This document shows, piece after piece, positions 6,195 through 11,879 of a stretch of 11,879 nt of DNA. The DNA comes from Treponema sp. (lineage in GTDB: Bacteria; Spirochaetota; Spirochaetia; Treponematales; Breznakiellaceae), in NCBI GenBank assembly GCA_031257695.1, contig JAIROB010000129.1, positions 1 through 11,879 of the forward strand. Direction: 5' to 3'. The notes beneath the pieces were generated by a model. That model was not told the origin of the DNA. It saw nothing but the letters and a program-made list of their open reading frames with translations, and did no database searches. The translations under genes and the position numbers were made by a program. Position 1 is the first letter of the stretch. Each line of letters begins with the position of its first letter.

Positions 6195-7894
6195 GGGGCT
6201 CCGGCGGCGGGAAAGCGCAGGGTAAAGCGGGCGCCCGCGTTCGGGGCGCTTTCCACCTCGATCTTCGCGCCGTGTATGAGCGCTCCGTGCTTGACGATGG
6301 AAAGCCCCAGGCCGGTGCCCCCCGCATCTTTGCTGCGGCTTTTGTCCACCCGGTAGAACCGCTCAAAAATACGCTTCTGCTCAGCGGGGCTGATCCCTAT
6401 TCCCGTGTCGGCAACGCTCAATAGTATTTCTGTTTTTGTCTTTTGTATGCCCACCACAATGCTGCCCCCCTGCTTGTTGTACTTTACCGCGTTATCCAGC
6501 AGGTTAAAGATCATTTCATCCAGGATATGGGGCGCCCCGGAGATTTTGGCGTTCTCCCCTTCCAGGGAAATATAGAGAAGGCGGTCCGCCGCGGCGGGGG
6601 CAATGCGGTCCACAATATTCCTGGCAAAGGGGAGCAGATCTATTTCCTCTTTTTCAGGACCGGCGCCCGCCGGCGCGCCCTTCTCTCCTTCATCGAACCG
6701 GGAAAGCAAAAGAATGTCGTTGATAAGAGCGATAAGCCGCTGGGTTTCGTTGTAAATCTTTTCGGCAAAGGGAAGCATATCCTCCGGTTTTACCAGGCCC
6801 CCGGCCATAATTTCCGCTCGCCCTGAAATTGCCATGAGGGGGGTTTTCAGCTCATGGGAAACATTGGCGGAAAATTCCCGCCTCAGCCTTTCCCGGTCCT
6901 CCCGCTCGGTCACGTCCAGAATTACCAATACTGCGCCGGGAACGGCGTTGCTGTCCGTGACGGGGTTGGCAAAGACCTGCAGGCGTCCCGCGGGCATTGA
7001 CAGCAGGGTTTCCGCGGCGGTCCCCGAAAGCGCCGTTTCCACCGCCCGGCGGAATGTTTCTTCCCGCCGGATGACCAGCACGTTCTTGTTTTCGATATTT
7101 TCCTGATGTATGTCCAAAAGTTCCAGGGCGCTTTTATTGCAGGACAGTATCGTTCCTTCGCCGTCCAGAACGATGAGCCCCTCCCGCATATTGTCGGTGA
7201 TGGCGGTAAACTCAAGCTGTTTTTTCCGCTGTTCCGCAATCTGCGCCGCTATCACGTCGTTTTGTTTTTTCATGCGGGACAACAGGGGGGTAAGCTCCTC
7301 GTAGGTGACGTTGTTTTCGGGGCTGTCAAGATCAAGCTCTATGATGGAACGTACCAGGGTTCCGGTTATGCGGGAGCCGATTTTCAGCGCCGCCAGAAAA
7401 ACAGCCAGGGCAATGCCGAGGGTAAGAAAGGCGATCCTGGCCAGGGAAACCAGTATGCTGTCCGTGGTCCTGGCCAGGCGCAGCGCCGTGCCATCCCGCA
7501 GCCTAAGGGCATAGTAATAGGTCTGCTTTGCCATGGTTTGCGAAAACCGGGTCGCCTCCCCCGCGCCGGTTTGCAGGGCGCTCTGAATTTCCGGTCTGGA
7601 CAGGTGGTTCTCCAGATCTTCCGCCACGGCGTCGGTGTCAAAAAGCGCCCTGCCGTCCGCGGCGATCAGGGTAACCCGGGTGGACAGGGCGGCGTTGTCC
7701 GGCCTGTCCAGGGTCCGCAAAAAACCGGCCCCGGAGGATTCCACCGCGGCGCGGATATAGCCGGACTCGGCGGCAACGCTGCTCCTCATCATGCGGGAGT
7801 AGTCCCAATACAGGACAAGCTGAATGCACAGGGCGGTCAGCAAAATTGAAGCCCCCGCCATGGCGCAAACGAACATAAGGATGGCGCGTTTCAC
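6191..7894 (-). CDS. phoR: Phosphate-sensing histidine kinase PhoR
   Basis: PhoR autophosphorylates under phosphate limitation and passes the phosphate to PhoB. From the GTG at 7894 the protein has 567 residues. It has a first membrane helix at about 6-30, an extracytoplasmic region at about 31-145 and a second helix at about 147-170. A HAMP-like connector follows, with IIELDLDSPENNVTYEELTP at 184-203, and then a PAS domain from about 228 (ITDNMREGLIVLDGEG) to 330. HisKA carries phosphoacceptor His347 in SANVSHELKTPL. The ATPase domain has the N box (FNLLDNAVKYN, 463-473), G1 box (DTGIGI, from Asp496), F box (FERFYRVDKS) and G2 box (GGTGLGLSIV, 525-534). All catalytic elements are intact. The GTG start is chosen because it overlaps the phoB stop as GTGA and a GAGG lies about 8 bases upstream. 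A longer reading would run into phoB. The connector and PAS style resemble clostridial PhoR. The stop overlaps that of the convergent phosphofructokinase gene. Confidence 0.94.
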   Translation of the reverse strand: MKRAILMFVCAMAGASILLTALCIQLVLYWDYSRMMRSSVAAESGYIRAAVESSGAGFLRTLDRPDNAALSTRVTLIAADGRALFDTDAVAEDLENHLSRPEIQSALQTGAGEATRFSQTMAKQTYYYALRLRDGTALRLARTTDSILVSLARIAFLTLGIALAVFLAALKIGSRITGTLVRSIIELDLDSPENNVTYEELTPLLSRMKKQNDVIAAQIAEQRKKQLEFTAITDNMREGLIVLDGEGTILSCNKSALELLDIHQENIENKNVLVIRREETFRRAVETALSGTAAETLLSMPAGRLQVFANPVTDSNAVPGAVLVILDVTEREDRERLRREFSANVSHELKTPLMAISGRAEIMAGGLVKPEDMLPFAEKIYNETQRLIALINDILLLSRFDEGEKGAPAGAGPEKEEIDLLPFARNIVDRIAPAAADRLLYISLEGENAKISGAPHILDEMIFNLLDNAVKYNKQGGSIVVGIQKTKTEILLSVADTGIGISPAEQKRIFERFYRVDKSRSKDAGGTGLGLSIVKHGALIHGAKIEVESAPNAGARFTLRFPAAGAP

Positions 7895-8577
7895 TGCGGC
7901 GCCTCTATTTTGTAGCCCAGGCCCCGGACGGTGTGAATTAAGGCGCCGCAGCTTTTCAGCTTTGTCCGCAAGGTCAGGATGTGGGTGTCCACCGTCCGGG
8001 TTTCCAGGGCCTGGGCATGATCCCACACAGCCTGGAGAATCCGTTCCCGGGAAAGGACCACCCCGGGGTTGCTTAAAAGATAGGCCAGCAGGTCAAACTC
8101 CTTGAGGGTAAGGGTAATTTCCTCCCCTCCGGCAGTAACGGTGTGGCGGGGAATGTTGACCCGCAGGCCATCCAGGGAGTATTCCTCCCTGCCGGCATTG
8201 GCGGAGGAGGCGCGGCGCAAAAGGCTTCTCACCCTGGCCATCAACTCCATCATGCCCGCGGGCTTTGCCATATAATCGTCCGCGCCGGAATCAAGCCCCA
8301 GAACCTTGTCGTATTCCGCTCCCCTGGCGGTGAGCATTATGACGGGGATTTTTTTCGTGGACTCCCGGGAGCGCAGTTTCTTTAACAGGGCAAGGCCGTC
8401 CTCCCCGGGAAGCATAATGTCCAGGATTATCAGCGCCGGAGCTTGCTGCCCCATGGCGTCAAAAAAATCGCCACCGCCGGAGAATCCCTTTGCCTGGAAG
8501 CCTGAATGCCGCAGGGTGTACAAAACCAGATCACGGATGCTGTCGTCGTCTTCCACCAGATACACCAGGGGATTCAT
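7891..8577 (-). CDS. phoB: Response regulator PhoB (OmpR/PhoB family)
   Basis: PhoB is the DNA-binding partner of PhoR and activates phosphate-starvation genes when phosphorylated. The 228 residues are the usual family length. The receiver domain (1-120) has the acidic pocket Glu9-Asp10-Asp11, phosphoacceptor Asp53 in ILDIMLPGEDG, the switch Thr83 in MLTARG, and Lys105 in YMAKPAG. The common KPF is KPA here, a small departure next to the conserved Lys. The winged-helix domain (about 132-226) shows LTLKEFDLLAYLLSNPGVVL, the recognition region ETRTVDTHILTLRTKL, and the hairpin IHTVRGLGYKIE. The ATG at 8577 overlaps the phoU stop as ATGA, and a weak GGGA is about 8 bases upstream. Its pairing with phoR directly downstream and pst genes upstream supports the Pho assignment over other OmpR-type regulators. 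Confidence 0.94.
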   Translation of the reverse strand: MNPLVYLVEDDDSIRDLVLYTLRHSGFQAKGFSGGGDFFDAMGQQAPALIILDIMLPGEDGLALLKKLRSRESTKKIPVIMLTARGAEYDKVLGLDSGADDYMAKPAGMMELMARVRSLLRRASSANAGREEYSLDGLRVNIPRHTVTAGGEEITLTLKEFDLLAYLLSNPGVVLSRERILQAVWDHAQALETRTVDTHILTLRTKLKSCGALIHTVRGLGYKIEAPQ

Positions 8578-9212
8578 CGACGCGTCCCGGTGATGGAGTA
8601 CTCAACCCATTCGGCAATATTGGTCGCATGGTCGCCGATACGCTCAAGGTATTTGGCTATCATGCATAGATTGAGGCACATTTCCCCATGGCCGCTGTCT
8701 TTGGCTATCAGGGAAATTAACTCTTTTTTTACCCTGGCGAAGTAATCGTCCACCACATCGTCGTAGGCCATAACTGCCAGCGCCTGGTCCAGATCCGCCG
8801 CCACAAAGGCATCCACGCTGTCGGTGAGCATTTTTGCGGCGGCCTCCGCCATATCGTGGATGGGGACCAGGGTCAAAAGCGTTGGATCGCTGATAAAGCG
8901 GGAAAGCTCGGCTATGTCCGCGGCCTGATCGCCGATACGCTCCATGTCGGTGATCATCCGCTGGGCCGCGGTAATTTGCCGCAGGTCCCCGGCCACCGGC
9001 TGTTCCCGCAGCAGCAGGCGCAGGGAGGAGGATTCAATTTCCCGTTCCTTTATGTCGATTTCTTTTTCTATGTCCCAGACCTTTTCCCGCAGGCCCTTGT
9101 CCCGGCTGCTCAAGGATCGTATGGCCTGGGCAATGGCGTCCTCGCAAAGGGCGCCCATGCGAATAAGTTCGGTGTGCAACTGTTCAAGGTGTTTATGATA
9201 TGCTTCCCGCAT
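8574..9212 (-). CDS. phoU: Phosphate transport regulator PhoU
   Basis: PhoU is a cytoplasmic helical protein that interacts with the Pst transporter and PhoR and keeps the Pho response off when phosphate is plentiful. The 212 residues match the family length and contain the two repeated three-helix bundles. Each repeat has the metal-binding signature: MERIGDQAADIAE at 90-102 and LERIGDHATNIAEWV at 189-203. The N-terminus (YHKHLEQLHTELIRMG) is also typical. The ATG at 9212 overlaps the pstB stop by one base (TGATG), with GGGGAG nine bases upstream inside the end of pstB. The position between pstB and phoB is the classical one and suggests coupled expression with the transporter ATPase. Confidence 0.96.
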   Translation of the reverse strand: MREAYHKHLEQLHTELIRMGALCEDAIAQAIRSLSSRDKGLREKVWDIEKEIDIKEREIESSSLRLLLREQPVAGDLRQITAAQRMITDMERIGDQAADIAELSRFISDPTLLTLVPIHDMAEAAAKMLTDSVDAFVAADLDQALAVMAYDDVVDDYFARVKKELISLIAKDSGHGEMCLNLCMIAKYLERIGDHATNIAEWVEYSITGTRR

Positions 9213-9964
9213 CAGCCAAATCTCCCCGTAATATAATCTTCCGTCCGCTTGTCGGCGGGCATGGAAAAAATTGTTTCCGTTGGGCCGTATTCCACGATTT
9301 CGCCAAGGAGAAAAAAGGCTGTTTTGTCGGAAATTCTGGCCGCTTGCTGCATATTATGGGTAACAATAACTATAGTGTAGCGGTTTTTGAGCCCCTCCGC
9401 AAGATCCTCTATTTTTGAGGTGGAAATGGGATCCAGCGCGCTGGTGGGCTCGTCCATGAGGAGAACCTCGGGATCCACCGCCAGCGCCCGGGCTATGCAG
9501 AGCCGCTGCTGCTGGCCCCCGGAAAGGGAGAGGGCGTTTTTTTTAAGCCGGTCCTTTACCTCGTCCCAAATTGCCGCCGCCTTGAGGGAGGCTTCCACAA
9601 CTTCGTCCAGCTTGACCCGGGACTTTACCCCGTGGGTCCGGGGGCCGAAGGCGATATTGTCGTAGATGCTCATGGGAAAGGGATTGGGTTTTTGAAACAC
9701 CATGCCCACCCGTTTCCGCAGCAGGGTTACGTCCATTCCCGCGTACACGTCCTCGCCGTCCAGCAGCACGGATCCGGTGATTTTGCAGTCCTCCACCAGA
9801 TCGTTCATACGGTTTATGGTTTTAAGCAGGGTCGACTTGCCGCAGCCCGAAGGGCCTATAAAGGCGGTTATTTCCCGTTCCCCGATCATGAGATCGAGAT
9901 CCTTCAAACAGTGATACGCGCCGTAGCTCAGATTAAGGCCCCTTATGGCTATTTTGTCCGTCAA
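9212..9964 (-). CDS. pstB: Phosphate ABC transporter ATP-binding protein PstB
   Basis: PstB is the ATPase that powers phosphate import through PstC and PstA at the cytoplasmic membrane. The 250 residues hold Walker [10 protein letters not shown] (37-45), Q-loop Gln91 in [19 protein letters not shown] signature LSGGQQQR (147-154), Walker [14 protein letters not shown] (167-179) and the switch His203 in [13 protein letters not shown]. The Q-loop stretch [10 protein letters not shown] is characteristic of PstB rather than other importers. The start codon is TTG at 9964, within a TTGA that overlaps the pstA stop. A GGGGAG sequence sits about five bases before it, and no ATG is available before the conserved first strand ([11 protein letters not shown]). 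The TTG start may reduce translation relative to the neighbours. Confidence 0.96.
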   Translation of the reverse strand: MTDKIAIRGLNLSYGAYHCLKDLDLMIGEREITAFIGPSGCGKSTLLKTINRMNDLVEDCKITGSVLLDGEDVYAGMDVTLLRKRVGMVFQKPNPFPMSIYDNIAFGPRTHGVKSRVKLDEVVEASLKAAAIWDEVKDRLKKNALSLSGGQQQRLCIARALAVDPEVLLMDEPTSALDPISTSKIEDLAEGLKNRYTIVIVTHNMQQAARISDKTAFFLLGEIVEYGPTETIFSMPADKRTEDYITGRFG

Positions 9965-10797
9965 TTTTGCTCCCCGGTGTTTGTTTTAGTCAGTTTGCCC
10001 GCTCCAAACCCTGCCAGCGCGTTGATGCCCACCACAAGCGCCAACAGTATCACTGCGGTCGCGTAGGCCTGGTTTATATACAGCCCCTCGCTGGACAGGC
10101 TGTACACGTGGACCGCCAGGGTCCGGGCCGAAGCGAAGGGGCTATCCGGCATTTTCGCCACGGTTCCCGCGGTAAAGATAAGCGCCGCGGTTTCCCCCAC
10201 GATGCGCCCGATGGAGAGGATTATCCCCGACAAAATCCCCGGCATGGCCGCGGGCAGCACGATGGAAAACACGGTCCGCAGTTTTCCCGCGCCCAGGGCA
10301 AAGCTGCCCTCCCGGTACGCGTCCGGGACGGAGAGCAGGGCGTTCTCCGTGGTCCGCATAATCACCGGCAGGACCATGATGGCCAGGGTAAAGGCCCCGG
10401 CCAAAAGGGAATAACCCCAGCCAAGAAATATGACAAAGAGGAGCATCCCGAAAAGCCCGTAGATTATTGAGGGGATTCCCGCCAGGGTTTCCGCGGCCAG
10501 GCGGACCGCCGTAATTAATCTGCTGCCCCGCTTTGAGTATTCGGCCAGCCAGATTGCTGCGCAGACCCCCACGGGAACCGCTGCCAGCAGCGCCGTTATG
10601 GTGATAAGCGCGGTGTTGACCAGGGCGGGGATCATGGAAACATTTTCGCTGGTGTAGCGCGGCTCGAAGAGGCCGGGGGAAAGATTGGGGACGCCCTTTA
10701 TCAGAATATAGCCCAATAAAAACAGGATTACTATCATGGTAAAAGCCGCCGAAGCAAACACGAAAAATTTGAGAATCCAGGACCGCGGTTTTATCAT
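9961..10797 (-). CDS. pstA: Phosphate ABC transporter permease PstA
   Basis: PstA is one of the two membrane subunits forming the phosphate channel. The 278 residues show six hydrophobic segments, at about 10-34, 58-85, 103-127, 129-147, 186-212 and 243-266. The cytoplasmic coupling loop that contacts PstB is [16 protein letters not shown] at 161-176, followed by [19 protein letters not shown] (108-118) and [13 protein letters not shown] (196-208) are PstA/PstC family hallmarks. The ATG at 10797 follows the pstC stop by one base, and AAGGAA lies 10 bases upstream inside pstC. PstA rather than PstC is assigned from operon order and from [11 protein letters not shown], which is PstA-like. Confidence 0.95.
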   Translation of the reverse strand: MIKPRSWILKFFVFASAAFTMIVILFLLGYILIKGVPNLSPGLFEPRYTSENVSMIPALVNTALITITALLAAVPVGVCAAIWLAEYSKRGSRLITAVRLAAETLAGIPSIIYGLFGMLLFVIFLGWGYSLLAGAFTLAIMVLPVIMRTTENALLSVPDAYREGSFALGAGKLRTVFSIVLPAAMPGILSGIILSIGRIVGETAALIFTAGTVAKMPDSPFASARTLAVHVYSLSSEGLYINQAYATAVILLALVVGINALAGFGAGKLTKTNTGEQN

Positions 10798-10798
10798 T

Positions 10799-11635
10799 TT
10801 AAGAGCGTTCCTTAGAAAAGGACAACGAAATGTTAATTATCATAATAAACACAAACAGCGCCACCGCTGTCGCTATAAGGGCCTCCCGGTGGAGGTCCGC
10901 GGCGTAGCCCATTTCCAGAACGATGTTGGCCGTAAGGGTCCGCAGCCCCTTGAATACCCCCCGGGGAACAAGCGCCTGGTTTCCCGCCACCATGATAACC
11001 GCCATGGTTTCCCCTATCGCCCGGCCTATGCCAAGGACGACCCCCGCGGTGATCCCCCGGGCCGCGGCGGGCAGGACCGCGAAAAAAACCGCCTCTTCGT
11101 GGGTCGCTCCCAGGGCCAGGGCCCCTTCGTAATAAGCCTCCGGCGCCGCCCTGATCGAAGTTTCGGAAATGCTGACGATGGTGGGGAGGATCATCATGGC
11201 CAGGAGCGCTGACGCGGTGAGGAGGCTTCTGCCGCTGCCGCCGAAGAGCCCCCGCAGCGCAGGAACCAGAACCACCAGCCCGAAGAAGCCGTATATTATT
11301 GAAGGGATCCCGGCCATGAGGGAAATAAGGGGGCTGAGGATGCCGTGGAGGCGTTTGCCGCAGTACTTTGCCATAAAGACCGCGGTAAACACCCCCAGGG
11401 GCACGCCGAAAATGACGGCCCCGGCGGTAACGTATATGCTCCCCAGTATCATCGGCGCTATGCCGAAGGCGCCGCTTTCCGGCTTCCAGGTTGTGCCCAA
11501 GAAAAAGGCCAGGGGGCCGATTTTCCCTATGGCGGGGACCCCGTTGACAAAAAGAAAGACGCAGATGAGCGCCACACAGGTGATGCACACCAGGGCCGAC
11601 GCCGTAAAAATACCGCGAAGCAGTTTTTCCTTCAT
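10799..11635 (-). CDS. pstC: Phosphate ABC transporter permease PstC
   Basis: PstC pairs with PstA to form the phosphate permease. The 278 residues contain six hydrophobic segments, at about 9-30, 61-88, 100-127, 138-156, 196-220 and 252-274. The coupling loop is YYEGALALGATHEEAV at 168-183, followed by LPAAARGI. Typical PstC sequence includes the early [26 protein letters not shown] (109-120) and GIGRAIGETMAVIMVAGN (202-219). The protein has the same length as PstA, which looks coincidental. The ATG at 11635 is four bases after the pstS stop (TAATAAAATG) and has no strong Shine-Dalgarno sequence close by; only GGAA, 14 bases upstream. Reinitiation by ribosomes leaving pstS is likely. Confidence 0.95.
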   Translation of the reverse strand: MKEKLLRGIFTASALVCITCVALICVFLFVNGVPAIGKIGPLAFFLGTTWKPESGAFGIAPMILGSIYVTAGAVIFGVPLGVFTAVFMAKYCGKRLHGILSPLISLMAGIPSIIYGFFGLVVLVPALRGLFGGSGRSLLTASALLAMMILPTIVSISETSIRAAPEAYYEGALALGATHEEAVFFAVLPAAARGITAGVVLGIGRAIGETMAVIMVAGNQALVPRGVFKGLRTLTANIVLEMGYAADLHREALIATAVALFVFIMIINISLSFSKERS

Positions 11636-11639
11636 TTTA

Positions 11640-11879
11640 TTATATGCTGTTCCAGTCTGTCGATTCGCCGAGGAAGATGGAGCGGACCTGCGCTTTGGTA
11701 AGGGCGTTCACAGGATTGCTTTTGTTTACGATGATGGCGATGCCGTCAACGGCAATTTGTATGGGCCGCAGCCCCTTTTCGATTTCCGTGGACTTCAATT
11801 CCCGGGAAGCCATGCCGATCTGGCATATTCCGTCAATGGTAGCGTTCATTCCCGTGGAAGAATCGCTCTGCTGTATTTC
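11640..11879 (-). CDS. pstS: Phosphate-binding protein PstS, C-terminal 79 residues (5' end outside window)
   Basis: PstS captures phosphate outside the membrane and delivers it to PstCA. The frame runs off the right edge, so only the end is visible. The sequence QQSDSSTGMNATIDG, then CQIGMASRELKSTE, IAVDGIAIIVNKSNPV, LTKAQVRSIFLGESTDW is unmistakably PstS-like. In classical PstS this segment lies in the first half, followed by the other lobe with SREEGSGTR. Here the protein stops right after TDWNSI. This fits a clostridial-type PstS in which the lobes are rearranged, with the SREDGSGTR-like segment placed first and this segment last. So the stop is probably natural rather than a truncation, but the rest is outside the window. 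It leads the operon, and pstC begins four bases downstream. Confidence 0.88.
   Translation of the reverse strand, partial: EIQQSDSSTGMNATIDGICQIGMASRELKSTEIEKGLRPIQIAVDGIAIIVNKSNPVNALTKAQVRSIFLGESTDWNSI

Larger units (their letters stand above)
6191..11879 (-). other. pstSCAB-phoU-phoB-phoR phosphate operon (pstS truncated by window edge)
   Basis: Seven - strand genes form one tightly packed unit. Spacings in transcription order are: pstS-pstC 4 bases, pstC-pstA 1 base, pstA-pstB 4-base overlap (TTGA), pstB-phoU 1-base overlap (TGATG), phoU-phoB 4-base overlap (ATGA), phoB-phoR 4-base overlap (GTGA). Such overlaps imply cotranscription and translational coupling. No terminator or internal promoter is evident. 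In phosphate-starved bacteria PhoB-type regulators usually activate this operon, which would make it self-reinforcing here. The promoter lies upstream of pstS, outside the window, so a Pho box cannot be checked. Confidence 0.9.

Noticed and set aside
6834..7514. Several Ser/Arg-rich short open frames on the + strand opposite phoR
   Set aside because: Repetitive composition, overlap with each other and with phoR, and no ribosome binding sites or motifs.
7106..7849. Open frame of 247 codons on the + strand opposite phoR
   Set aside because: Low-complexity Gly/Arg/Gln-rich translation with no recognisable motif; a shadow of the well-supported phoR gene.
11640..11879. pstS as a broken gene ending too early
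   Set aside because: The stop abuts pstC exactly as in an intact operon, and rearranged PstS proteins ending at this point are known in clostridia.

Overview
The window is a GC-rich stretch of bacterial chromosome (about 60% G+C by rough counts over sampled lines) with nine complete genes and two genes cut by the edges. Coding density is very high and no gap exceeds 83 bases. No rRNA, tRNA, CRISPR array, insertion sequence or phage gene was seen. The protein families suggest an anaerobic, gut-type bacterium. A host-associated treponeme-like spirochaete fits best, with clostridial-like versions of PhoR, PstS and phosphofructokinase, but this assignment comes from protein style only and is uncertain.

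Left block, + strand (1-3877): the 3' part of polyphosphate kinase ppk1 is followed after 7 bases by an RlmI-type 23S rRNA cytosine methyltransferase. Next comes a strikingly AT-rich gene (2822-3877) that encodes four predicted membrane helices joined to a permuted papain-like (YiiX/YycO/LRAT-type) cysteine hydrolase domain. Its composition and codon use differ sharply from everything around it, which suggests horizontal acquisition.

Middle block: tail-to-tail with the AT-rich gene, 35 bases away, a - strand gene (3913-5019) encodes a secreted protein with an NlpC/P60-type cysteine hydrolase domain in the usual Cys-then-His order. It is divergent from a + strand phosphofructokinase gene (5103-6194). 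The 83-base divergent gap holds a candidate promoter and a direct heptamer repeat 21 bases apart. The phosphofructokinase has a mixed set of phosphoryl-donor residues (Gly of the ATP type, Lys of the PPi type).

Right block, - strand (11879 down to 6191): a compact phosphate uptake and sensing operon in the order pstS (3' end only), pstC, pstA, pstB, phoU, phoB, phoR. Adjacent genes overlap by 1-4 bases or lie 1-4 bases apart, and pstB and phoR use TTG and GTG starts. PstSCAB imports inorganic phosphate at high affinity. PhoU links transporter state to the sensor kinase PhoR, and PhoR phosphorylates the response regulator PhoB. The last genes of phosphofructokinase and this operon share a TTAA at their stops, so the two transcription units run head-on with no visible terminator. 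The promoter and any Pho box of the operon would lie to the right of the window, upstream of pstS.

Most of the content is conventional phosphate and polyphosphate metabolism. The least explained part is the AT-rich membrane hydrolase gene and its convergent secreted NlpC/P60-type neighbour.
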